Origin: Flavobacterium zhairuonense
Lineage (GTDB): Bacteria; Bacteroidota; Bacteroidia; Flavobacteriales; Flavobacteriaceae
Length of the DNA: 64,000 nucleotides
Reading direction: 5' to 3'
NCBI RefSeq assembly: GCF_004352915.1
Contig: NZ_SJSY01000076.1
Span: 372,001-436,000 of the forward strand
Part shown: in pieces, positions 29,101 through 36,909 of the stretch
How the letters are laid out: each line of letters starts with the position of its first letter
How positions within the stretch are numbered: position 1 is the stretch's first letter
Notes under the pieces: generated by a model
Told to the model about the DNA's origin: nothing
The model's input: only the letters and a program-made list of their open reading frames with translations
Databases searched by the model: none
Position numbers and translations under genes: made by a program

Positions 29101-32100
29101 ACTGATTTACTTCCTTCTGGTTACACTTATAGAGGTTTTAATGCAACAAGTGGTACATATGACAGCACAACGGGTGTATGGTCATTAGATATTCTTGAAA
29201 ATAGTGAATCTGAAACTTTACAAATAACTGCAATTGTAAATCCTACAGGAGATTATACAAATATTGCCGAAGTAACCAGCAGTGATATACCTGATCCAGA
29301 TTCTACTCCTAATAATGGAGTTACAACTGAAGACGATTATGCTACTGCAACAACAGTTCCAGTTCAGCAATCTTCAGATTTGTCTCTAACAAAAACTGTA
29401 AATAATGCTTCTCCTGTCGTAGGTTCTGAAGTTACCTTTGAAATTATTGTAACCAATAATGGCCCTCAAGATAATAATGGTATTCAAGTAACTGATCTTC
29501 TTCCTTCAGGTTATACTTTTACAGGATATAGAATATCTACTGGAACTTATGATTCGGCCACAGGAATATGGAATGTGGGAAATCTAGTTAATGGAGATTC
29601 TGAAACAATGCAATTGCTTGCAACTGTTAATGCTACAGGAAATTATACAAACAGCGCCGAAGTTACAGCAAGCGATCTTCCAGACCCTGATTCCACTCCA
29701 AATAACGGAGTTACTACTGAAGATGATTATGCCGAAGCAACAACAGTTCCAGTTCAACAAACCGCTGATTTAAATTTGGTTAAAACCGTAAATAATACTA
29801 ATCCTATTGTTGGTTCTCAAGTAACTTTCCAAATTTCGATCGCTAACGAGGGACCTCAAAACACAACTGGTGTTACTGTTACAGATTTGCTTCCGTCTGG
29901 ATATACTTTTAACAGTTATTCTTCAACAACGGGAGTTTACAACGAAATAACTGGACTATGGTACATTGGTAGCATGAATTTAAATCAGATCGAATCTTTA
30001 CAAATTACGGCCACAGTCAACAATACAGGAAATTATACCAATAGCGCTGAAATAACATCTAGTGATGTATTTGATCCAGATTCAACTCCTGGAAACGGAA
30101 ATGTTTCAGAGGATGATTATTCAGAAGCGACAACTGTTCCTGTCCCACCTAATTTAACAGCCGATTTAGCAATTACAAAACTTGTTGATAACGCAACACC
30201 CGTGGTAGGCTCTGAAGTCACTTTTACAATTGCAATACACAATGATGGCCCAATTGAAACTCAAAATGTCGTAGTAACTGATGTGCTTCCATCTGGCTAT
30301 ACCTATGTTTCATACAGTGCAACTGACGGACTTTATGATCCAATTTTAGGAAAATGGTATATAAACCGAATGGAATCTAATGATTTTTTCACACTACAAA
30401 TTAAAGCAACGGTAAATGCGTCTGGTAATTACACTAACATTGCTGAAGTAACCGCCAGCGATCAACCCGATCCCGATTCTACTCCAAACAATGGAGTTAC
30501 TACAGAAGATGATTATGCACAAGTAACAACAGTTCCTGTTCCGCAAGCAGCCGATTTATCGCTTACTAAAACTGTCAATAATGTTACACCACTAGTAGGT
30601 TCACAAGTCATTTTCAGCGTTCAGGTTAGTAATGCAGGCCCACAGGATACAAATGGCGTAACTGTGACTGATTTACTTCCATCTGGCTATACTTATGTTT
30701 CATATAGTACAACTGCCGGAAGTTATGATGCGGCAACAGGGTTATGGACTGTCGGGACTTTATCAAGCGGTGCTTCTCACACGTTGCAATTGACAGCAAC
30801 TGTAAACCCAACTGGTGATTATACTAATATTGCTGAAGTAACCGCAAGCAGTATTCCTGACCCAGATTCAACGCCAAATAATGGCAACACTTCTGAAGAT
30901 GATTACGCAACGGCAACAGTGACACCAACAGCATTATCTTCTGATTTATCGTTAACTAAAACAGTGAGTAACGCAACACCAATTGTCAATACCGAGATTA
31001 CATTTGAATTAATAATTAAAAATGATGGTCCTCAAGATAATACTGGTGTTCAAGTAACCGATTTACTACCTGCCGGATTCGCTTTCACGAGATACACTGT
31101 TTCAACAGGAACTTACGATTCAACGACCGGATTATGGAATATTGGAAATTTAAGAAATGGACAATCAGAATCACTTCAAATTGTTGCTATCGCAAATGCA
31201 ATTGGAAATTTCGTTAACAGAACCGAAGTTACAGCAGCTGATCTTCCTGATCCTGATTCGACTCCAAATAATGGAGCAATACTTGAAGATGATTATGCAA
31301 TTGCAGCCGTAGGCACAAGAGCTGAAACGCCTCCTCCTCCGCCAGTCTCTGATTTATCATTAACTAAAACGGTAAACAATACAACTCCATTAGTAGGATC
31401 TCAAGTTACGTTTGAAGTTGTGATTACCAATAGTGGAAAAGATGATAATAAAAATGTTCAGGTTACTGATTTGCTTCCGTCCGGATATACTTTCTCAGGA
31501 TACACAGTTTCAACAGGAACTTATGCACCTGCAACTGGTTTATGGATTGTTGGCGACATAATCAATGGAAAATCAGAAACTTTACAAATTACTGCAACAG
31601 TTAATGCAACTGGAGATTATCTTAATATTGCAGAAATTACAGCCGCAGATTTTGAAGATCCTGATTCTACACCTAATAATGGTGTTACGACTGAGGATGA
31701 TTATGCAACGGCAACAATTACGCCAACAGCTCAATCTTCAGATTTATCTTTAACTAAAACTGTCAATAATGCTACTCCATTAGTTGGCGGTCAAGTCACT
31801 TTTGAAGTCGTTGTAACCAATAATGGTCCGCAAGACAATACTGGAGTTACCGTAACGGATTTACTTCCAACAGGATATAGTTATACTAGTTTTACAGCTA
31901 CAACTGGAACTTATAATCCAACAACTGGATTATGGACAATAGGCAATTTAATCAATGGAAAATCTGAAACATTGCAAATTACGGGAACTGTAAATCCAAC
32001 TGGAGATTATCTGAATATTGCGGAAATAACTGCTGCCGGTCTGCCTGATCCGGATTCAACTCCAAATAATGGAATTACAACTGAAGACGATTACGCAACA

Positions 32101-35100
32101 GCAACAATTACACCTACTGCTCAATCTTCTGATTTATCTTTAACTAAAACTGTCAATAATGCTACTCCATTAGTAGGTTCTCAAGTGACTTTTGAAATTA
32201 TTGTTACTAATAATGGCCCACAAGATAATACTGGTGTGACAGTAACTGATTTACTTCCGACAGGATATACTTATAACAATTTTACAATTTCAACAGGAAC
32301 TTATGATCCTGCAACAGGATTGTGGAACGTAGGGGAACTAAAAGCGGGAAAATCACAAACATTACAGCTTTTAGCAACGGTTAATCCAACTGGAAATTAT
32401 ACAAATGCGGCCGAAGTCACTGCAAGTGATATTCCTGATCCTGATTCGACTCCAAATAATGGAGCAAATGCAGAAGATGATTATGCCGAAGCTACAACTG
32501 TTCCGGTACAGCAAGCCTCTGATTTATCTTTATCTAAAACAGTCAACAATGCAACTCCATTAGTAGGCGGTCAAGTGACTTTTGAAGTCGTTGTTACTAA
32601 TAATGGTCCACAAGACAATACTGGAGTGGAAATAACTGATTTACTTCCTACGGGATATACTTTTAGCAACTTTACGGCGACAACTGGAACTTATAACGCG
32701 ACAACAGGATTATGGACTGTTGGTAATTTAATCAATGGAAAATCTGAGACATTGCAAATTACAGCAACTGTAAATGCAACAGGAAATTATCTAAACATTG
32801 CTGAGGTTTCTTCTGCGGGACTTCCTGATCCTGATTCGACTCCAAACAACGGAGTTGCAACAGAAGATGATTATGCAACTGCCACGATTACACCAACAGC
32901 TCAGTCTTCTGATTTATCATTGACAAAAACAGTTAACAATCCAACACCATTGGTAGGCAGTCAGGTTACTTTTGAAGTTGTGATAACCAATAATGGCCCA
33001 CAGGACAACACTGGCGTTACAGTAACTGATTTGCTTCCTACTGGATACACTTACAACAATTTTACAGCTACAACAGGAACTTATAGCGCAACAACAGGAC
33101 TATGGACTGTTGGCAATCTAATCAATGGAAAATCTGAAACGTTACAGATCACAGGTACTGTAAACCTAACTGGTGTTTATTCAAACATTGCTGAAATAAC
33201 AGCGGCCGGACTTCCTGATCCCGACTCAACACCAAATAATGGCGTTACAACTGAAGATGATTACGCAACCGCAACCACAACACCAATTACTCAGGCTGCG
33301 AACTTATCATTAACCAAAACAGTTAACAACCCTACTCCATTAATTGGTTCTCTAGTAACATTTGAAATTGTGGTTAGCAACAACGGCCCTCAAAATGTAA
33401 CTGGTGCTGAAGTGACTGATTTATTACCTTCTGGATATACTTTCCGCAGTTATACTGCAACTAAAGGAACTTATAACAAAACGACAGGTAAATGGAATAT
33501 TGGTTCTTTAATCAATGGAGACTCCCAAACACTTCAATTAACAGCATCTGTAAACGCAACCGGTAATTATACCAATACTGCTGAAGTTACTGCGAGCAAT
33601 CTTCCAGATCCAAACTCAACACCAAATAATGGAGTTACAACTGAAGATGATTACGCCATGGCAACAACTACTCCTGTTGCTCCTGTCGCCGATTTATCAT
33701 TAACAAAAATTGTCGTTGGAGGAAATCTAAGTCCAATATTTGGAGCGACAGTAACATTTGAGATAACAGTAAGAAATAGCGGTCCGCAAGCCGCAACCGG
33801 AGTAAGTGTAAAAGATATACTTCCTAGCGGTTTTGAATATGTAGTTTACAGTTCAACTTCGGGACAATATTTTAATCCGACTGGAATATGGAACATTGGA
33901 ACAATTCCAAATGGAGGATCAGAAACACTTTTAATTGGTGCGAAAGTCAATACTACTGGTAATTATAATAATCTTGCAGAAGTTTTCTCATCAAACGAAT
34001 TTGACCCTGACAGTACTCCAAATAATGGTGTACTAAGCGAAGATGATATGAATGGAGTATTGCTTACTCCTGTTCCTGCTGTAACTGATCTTTCGATAGA
34101 GAAAAATGTAGTTGGCAATAATCTCACTCCTGCTGTTGGATCACAAATTACATTTTCAGTCACGGTGACTAATGACGGCCCAAGCGTTTCAACTGGTGTA
34201 ACCATCAAAGATATTCTTCCTTCTGGTTATCAATATGCCTTTTTTAATTCGACATCTGGAAGCTATAATCCGGCAACAGGAATCTGGACTCCTGGAATTA
34301 TTTTGCCAGGAAATAGTCATACGTTATTGATAAATGCGTTTGTAAAAGCACCAACAGGCACAGCAGATGAATACTTAAATACTGCCGAAATAATGACTTC
34401 AGATCAATTTGATCCCGACAGTACTCCAGGAAATGGCGTCACTACAGAAGATGATTATGACAGTATTTTTGTAACGCCTGTAATTGTCATGGCCGATTTA
34501 TCCCTCACTAAAACAGCATTAAATGCTAATGCAACCTATGATGTTGGATCGACGGTTATATTTACTGTTACCGTTAAAAATGATGGTCCTGCAAATGCCA
34601 GCGGTGTTTCTGTTAAAGATTTACTGCCTCCTGGATTCAAGTATTTAACTAGCGCTCCTACAAGCGGACTTTATAATTATATTACCGGTGTTTGGAATGT
34701 GGGTATTGTTACTGCAGGGAACGATGAATCTCTGGACATCTATACAACTGTAAATCCTCCTACAGGAGTTGCAAATGAATATACAAATACAACCGAAATC
34801 ATCGCCAGTAATTTACCTGATCCCGACTCAACTCCAAATAACGGAGTGATTACGGAAGACGATTATGCTAGCCTTCAAATTAATGTAGCAGTTGCCGATT
34901 TAAGTCTTGACAAATCTGTAAGCAATAAAAATGCAAATGTAAATGAAGTAATTACGTTTACATTACAGCTTAATAACGAAGGGCCGAGCACCGCAACTGG
35001 GGTAAATATTGATGATATAATTCCGTTAGGCTACCGCAATATTTCAAACATTAGTAATGGAGGATTATTCAGTAACAATACTATAAAATGGGCAAACCTT

Positions 35101-35919
35101 ACAGTCCCTGTTGGAGGTGTAACATTGACTTACCAAGTTACCGTTAATAATCCAAAAGGGCTTGAACAGGAAGATTATAAAAACATGGCGCAGGTAACTG
35201 CATCTAATCAATTTGATCCAGACAGCAAGCCAAATAATGACAATGGCGATCAAAGTGAAGATGATGAAGATTCTGAATTCATAAACATTCCATCAACTGA
35301 TATTGCCATCATCAAAGAAGTTGATAAAACAGATGTTGCCATGTACAGCAGTGTCGTATTTACGATTACCGCTCAAAACCTTGGAAATCTAGCAGCAACA
35401 AATGTTGCGGTGAAAGATCTGTTGCCAAAAGGATACGAATTACAATCGGCTACGACATCGTCTGGAACATACGACAGTGCAACCGGAATTTGGGAAATTC
35501 CAAATGTTGCCCCTAAAGGTATTCAAACGCTAACTCTTAACGTAAAAGTAGTTGATTTTAAAGATTACCTGAATATTGCTAATCTAGTTTCGATGGATCA
35601 AATCGATACAAATGCATCTAATAACCAAGACAGTGCTACCGTATCGCCAAGCTGTTTGAAAATTTGGAATGAATTCTCTCCAAATGACGACGGACAAAAT
35701 GATACTTTCTATATTGATTGTATCACACAGTACCCTGACAATCAATTGTCCATATTTAATCGTTGGGGTAATTTGGTTTATTTCAAAAAAGGTTATGACA
35801 ATACTTGGGATGGAAAAGCGGAAGGATCTGCTAAAACACTTCCTGAAGGCACCTATTTCTATATTCTTGATCTAGGAGACGGTTCTCAAAAAACCTCTGG
35901 ATGGCTTTATCTAAAATAA
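23131..35919 (+). CDS. Giant T9SS-secreted adhesin: PKD-like units, 21 DUF11 repeats, gliding-type C-terminal domain
   Basis: A 4262-residue surface protein; the ATG at 23131 is preferred to a TTG at 23125. A signal peptide ends in LNLNAQ (about residue 35). Residues about 36-1418 are 15 Ig/PKD-like units, most opening with an AGPDQxxC-type motif and holding a second Cys near the end. Residues 1419-4174 are 21 DUF11 units (ADLSLTKTVNN... through EDDYA), each about 130 residues. Residues 4175-4262 are the CHU_C/gliding-motility type B sorting domain (FSPNDDGQND, IFNRWGNLVY, TWDGKAEG). It is therefore exported by Sec then T9SS and displayed on the surface. SprB-like proteins of this kind need a PorP/SprF partner, which is encoded directly downstream. 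A role in adhesion or gliding is inferred. Confidence 0.92.
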   Translation: MPQFYFYSAVTNFSKKLYLAIILIILSTLNLNAQNCTVNAGVLNVTICETDALVLTGNTPSPITGTVHWTQISGPAVVINSPTSPSTTISGYTGGNSYTFRYSATCSDGIVSYQDKVVNVKPITIANAGGNIASCPSSDGTLAIIGNTPQNTGETGYWEIVGANNAGVVINFPNLATSTITLPATSCGVTTLQWVIEGPEFAPGQRCRTTSQITVTNYGGVKPVTAGPDQTLSNCYTTTQSTNLIGSYGGCGLNGQNGQWTFVSGPNTPTIANPNANNTGISNLVEGTYTFRWTVTGPCASGNDLVVITVPPATQDVTQLPGGDENIFFCDNTINQVTLVAQTPLYAGETVAWIQIEGDPGAVIVSPTNPTTLVTNISSAGSPYRFRYTLTNNNTGCIFTKDYVVQYNGPTRTIVANNGDDIVGSCNATVFTIPLTVTGTGSNQYRIVSGPALSPLGPFPTALQDTGNSLTLTLTAPGDYTVEFIRKQTGALTVECDYGFDTINILVSGEPTPSNAGTDVSLPCGDTSTILSGVTTDDGLHFWSQLSGPNTAVIADNFAVDTQVSGLISGTYVFQYITKGGGATCGFSVATVTVYVSDSSINNVNAGQDQLICTNSQVPLAAVQPDPGEIGTWSQVSGPDTIVFSNINDPNAIATGFQTTNSSYVLRWTVAYTHPGPSCGSAVSDDVSILTNNLLAPTQSDAGPDACYSSGTTTFNLSGNTPGITDVGTWTVVPSTGVVIADENDPNTMVTVPGNGTYVFTWSIIARVRTCIPSVSSVSVTVAETPPVADAGPDQEICGNTITMAATQSAGATGTWSRISGVGNYTISDIHDPNAVFTFNYSGYYIFRWTVDANICGQAFDDINLTIGIPPHQAAAGPDQNICNNSSVTMAGSTYDSFFELGQWSVLTGAPNQPTIVDPSNPNTVINGLIAGTYTFRWTITAKSIFLCQGTFDDMIVIVEPAADAGADQTYCDVTSVQLKASENSKGTWSLTSTTGNVNDVVITQSPADSYIANATVVPGNDYVFTFTTLSSNFPDGTSCAGTSDSVNVTVFSGASIDPNAGPDQTLCINDVGGVATMTGNMPPPDVTTAEWRFVYQPAGSVAVITTPSAPLTTVTNLTVPGLYILEWVFQSNNCRSLSDIVRIEMNAPPSTANAGPDDTVACQTTYKTAAVPPAVGIGTWTITSQPGNSNAVIDNPNSPVTTLSNVVIGSYTLTWTVTNGPFTSPSLCQPSSDTVTIIFNDTPPSIADAGPDQELCNVSTVTMAAIPVTSGLGTWTQVSGPNTANIASPNNANSLMLGLIPGTYEFLWTTTTVNNNGCTSQDSVLVTIYENPSTADAGPNQIVPQFSPINLNAVTPTIGTGTWTQTGGPSTIGFTDPTSPTTAVTGTIPGIYTLQWSVTNGNCPPSTDTMNLTILAVADLELTKTVTPTTGSVGDVVTFNINVFNNNNAQGGTVTATNVAVRDYIPLGFVIVPGSVNSAGQYNVGDNTITWTGLTIPSGSILNLTFKATIRAGGSYVNSAEVIASDQYDPDSTPNNGVSTEDDQDSATVILDVADLSLQKTVSPSSVSINDNVIFTIRVTNSGPNNATGITVSDHLPAGYTYVSDNGGGKYNNTTGIWNVGNLNNGNSLALQITAKVKVATAANYINTAEIQTAHQFDPDSTPGNGLPEDDMASATINLKSADLELTKSVTPTSGAAGDQVDFTLTILNNGPGNATGIAVQDVIPEGFTLIPGSVSNNGFYNIANATITWQNLALTAGATLNLTFRAIVNPLGNYLNIAQITASDLPDPDSTPNNDDGDQSEDDEDNAPFTFIGPTADLSLTKNVVAGNTSPVVGSQVSFELVIKNDGPNNATGVQVTDLLPSGYEFVNFSSSAGLYDETTGIWNVGTVDTGVSESLIIDAKVLPTGDYLNITQVTASDLPDPDSAPNNDDGDQSEDDEDNAVTTPIPALADLSITKTVDNATPLVGSIVTFQIITTNSGPQDTAHVTVTDLLPSGYTYRGFNATSGTYDSTTGVWSLDILENSESETLQITAIVNPTGDYTNIAEVTSSDIPDPDSTPNNGVTTEDDYATATTVPVQQSSDLSLTKTVNNASPVVGSEVTFEIIVTNNGPQDNNGIQVTDLLPSGYTFTGYRISTGTYDSATGIWNVGNLVNGDSETMQLLATVNATGNYTNSAEVTASDLPDPDSTPNNGVTTEDDYAEATTVPVQQTADLNLVKTVNNTNPIVGSQVTFQISIANEGPQNTTGVTVTDLLPSGYTFNSYSSTTGVYNEITGLWYIGSMNLNQIESLQITATVNNTGNYTNSAEITSSDVFDPDSTPGNGNVSEDDYSEATTVPVPPNLTADLAITKLVDNATPVVGSEVTFTIAIHNDGPIETQNVVVTDVLPSGYTYVSYSATDGLYDPILGKWYINRMESNDFFTLQIKATVNASGNYTNIAEVTASDQPDPDSTPNNGVTTEDDYAQVTTVPVPQAADLSLTKTVNNVTPLVGSQVIFSVQVSNAGPQDTNGVTVTDLLPSGYTYVSYSTTAGSYDAATGLWTVGTLSSGASHTLQLTATVNPTGDYTNIAEVTASSIPDPDSTPNNGNTSEDDYATATVTPTALSSDLSLTKTVSNATPIVNTEITFELIIKNDGPQDNTGVQVTDLLPAGFAFTRYTVSTGTYDSTTGLWNIGNLRNGQSESLQIVAIANAIGNFVNRTEVTAADLPDPDSTPNNGAILEDDYAIAAVGTRAETPPPPPVSDLSLTKTVNNTTPLVGSQVTFEVVITNSGKDDNKNVQVTDLLPSGYTFSGYTVSTGTYAPATGLWIVGDIINGKSETLQITATVNATGDYLNIAEITAADFEDPDSTPNNGVTTEDDYATATITPTAQSSDLSLTKTVNNATPLVGGQVTFEVVVTNNGPQDNTGVTVTDLLPTGYSYTSFTATTGTYNPTTGLWTIGNLINGKSETLQITGTVNPTGDYLNIAEITAAGLPDPDSTPNNGITTEDDYATATITPTAQSSDLSLTKTVNNATPLVGSQVTFEIIVTNNGPQDNTGVTVTDLLPTGYTYNNFTISTGTYDPATGLWNVGELKAGKSQTLQLLATVNPTGNYTNAAEVTASDIPDPDSTPNNGANAEDDYAEATTVPVQQASDLSLSKTVNNATPLVGGQVTFEVVVTNNGPQDNTGVEITDLLPTGYTFSNFTATTGTYNATTGLWTVGNLINGKSETLQITATVNATGNYLNIAEVSSAGLPDPDSTPNNGVATEDDYATATITPTAQSSDLSLTKTVNNPTPLVGSQVTFEVVITNNGPQDNTGVTVTDLLPTGYTYNNFTATTGTYSATTGLWTVGNLINGKSETLQITGTVNLTGVYSNIAEITAAGLPDPDSTPNNGVTTEDDYATATTTPITQAANLSLTKTVNNPTPLIGSLVTFEIVVSNNGPQNVTGAEVTDLLPSGYTFRSYTATKGTYNKTTGKWNIGSLINGDSQTLQLTASVNATGNYTNTAEVTASNLPDPNSTPNNGVTTEDDYAMATTTPVAPVADLSLTKIVVGGNLSPIFGATVTFEITVRNSGPQAATGVSVKDILPSGFEYVVYSSTSGQYFNPTGIWNIGTIPNGGSETLLIGAKVNTTGNYNNLAEVFSSNEFDPDSTPNNGVLSEDDMNGVLLTPVPAVTDLSIEKNVVGNNLTPAVGSQITFSVTVTNDGPSVSTGVTIKDILPSGYQYAFFNSTSGSYNPATGIWTPGIILPGNSHTLLINAFVKAPTGTADEYLNTAEIMTSDQFDPDSTPGNGVTTEDDYDSIFVTPVIVMADLSLTKTALNANATYDVGSTVIFTVTVKNDGPANASGVSVKDLLPPGFKYLTSAPTSGLYNYITGVWNVGIVTAGNDESLDIYTTVNPPTGVANEYTNTTEIIASNLPDPDSTPNNGVITEDDYASLQINVAVADLSLDKSVSNKNANVNEVITFTLQLNNEGPSTATGVNIDDIIPLGYRNISNISNGGLFSNNTIKWANLTVPVGGVTLTYQVTVNNPKGLEQEDYKNMAQVTASNQFDPDSKPNNDNGDQSEDDEDSEFINIPSTDIAIIKEVDKTDVAMYSSVVFTITAQNLGNLAATNVAVKDLLPKGYELQSATTSSGTYDSATGIWEIPNVAPKGIQTLTLNVKVVDFKDYLNIANLVSMDQIDTNASNNQDSATVSPSCLKIWNEFSPNDDGQNDTFYIDCITQYPDNQLSIFNRWGNLVYFKKGYDNTWDGKAEGSAKTLPEGTYFYILDLGDGSQKTSGWLYLK
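27385..35650 (+). repeat. Tandem DUF11-coding repeat array, 21 units of 384-408 bp
   Basis: Unit starts (codon before Asp-Leu) fall at 27385, 27793, 28177, 28582, 28984, 29374, 29764, 30160, 30550, 30940, 31348, 31738, 32128, 32518, 32908, 33298, 33688, 34084, 34492, 34894 and 35296. Six consecutive spacings from 31348 to 33688 are exactly 390 bp, and units there are nearly identical in protein and close in DNA. Outer units are more diverged in length and sequence, as expected of an array that grows in the middle. Confidence 0.9.
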
Positions 35920-35974
35920 AAACATCGGAGTACTAAAAATTAAGAATTAGGATTAACCAAAATATGAATTGGCT

Positions 35975-36898
35975 ATGATTAAAAATATTAAAAAAGTTTT
36001 CACTATACTCGGTCTGATGACATTCTCCGGAGCATTAGCACAGCAAGATCCGCAATACACGCAATATATGTATAATACAATGACGGTAAACTCTGCGTAT
36101 GCAGGATCATTAGGGCATTTAACGGTAACTGGACTTATAAGAACGCAATGGGTTGGTATTGATGGTGCGCCAGATACGCAAAGCTTTTCATTAGATACCC
36201 CAATTGCAAAAAATCTAGGTTTGGGAATCTCGATTGTAAATGAAGAAATTGGTCCAATGGAAGAACAATATCTAGATGCCAACTTCTCCTACACCATTCA
36301 GTCCGGTCAAACACACAAGCTATCGTTTGGTATCAAAGGAGGCGGAAGAGTTTTAAATATTGACTGGACAAAAGGAAGTCATAGAGATCCTGATGTTCAG
36401 TTTCGTGAAAACATCACAAACAAGTTTCTGCCTGTAGTTGGCGCTGGATTATACTGGCACGGTGAACGCGATTATATTGGATTATCAGTTCCTAACTTTT
36501 TGACGCGAGAGCGCTATAATTATGATGATATTGCCGATGATCTTATTAACGAAAGAATGCACCTGTACCTTATTGGAGGAATTGTTTTTGACTTATCAGC
36601 ACACACAAAATTCAAACCGGCCGCCATGGTAAAATATGTAGCAGGTGCACCGCTTATTGCTGATATCTCGGCCAACTTTATGTTCAATGATGCCATTACG
36701 CTTGGAGTTTCCTATAGAACTTCAGATTCAGTAAGCGCTATCGCAGGTTTGCAAATTTCACCAATGTTTATGGTTGGGTATGCTTATGACTATACTCTAA
36801 CTGATCTTCAAAATTACAACAGCGGCACGCATGAAATTGTGCTTCGATTTGAATTGGTTAACCGTAAAAAAGGACTAAAATCACCAAGATTCTTTTAA
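35975..36898 (+). CDS. PorP/SprF-family T9SS outer-membrane protein
   Basis: A 307-residue protein from the ATG at 35975 (MIKNIKKVFTILGLM); a TTG at 35969 is in frame but less likely. A signal peptide ends ALAQ, followed by the family hallmark QDPQYTQYMYNTMTVNSAYAGS and a beta-rich body ending HEIVLRFELVNRKK. In Flavobacterium johnsoniae SprF is required for secretion of SprB, and SprF-like genes usually follow genes with type B C-terminal domains, as here (55 bp gap). I infer that this protein is the dedicated partner of the giant adhesin, binding or anchoring it at the outer membrane. Confidence 0.92.
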   Translation: MIKNIKKVFTILGLMTFSGALAQQDPQYTQYMYNTMTVNSAYAGSLGHLTVTGLIRTQWVGIDGAPDTQSFSLDTPIAKNLGLGISIVNEEIGPMEEQYLDANFSYTIQSGQTHKLSFGIKGGGRVLNIDWTKGSHRDPDVQFRENITNKFLPVVGAGLYWHGERDYIGLSVPNFLTRERYNYDDIADDLINERMHLYLIGGIVFDLSAHTKFKPAAMVKYVAGAPLIADISANFMFNDAITLGVSYRTSDSVSAIAGLQISPMFMVGYAYDYTLTDLQNYNSGTHEIVLRFELVNRKKGLKSPRFF

Positions 36899-36909
36899 TA
36901 CAATTGTCT

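Noticed and set aside
27385..35650. Possible CRISPR or non-coding satellite
   Set aside because: The repeats are 390-bp, in frame, and encode well-formed DUF11 domains; there are no short spacers.
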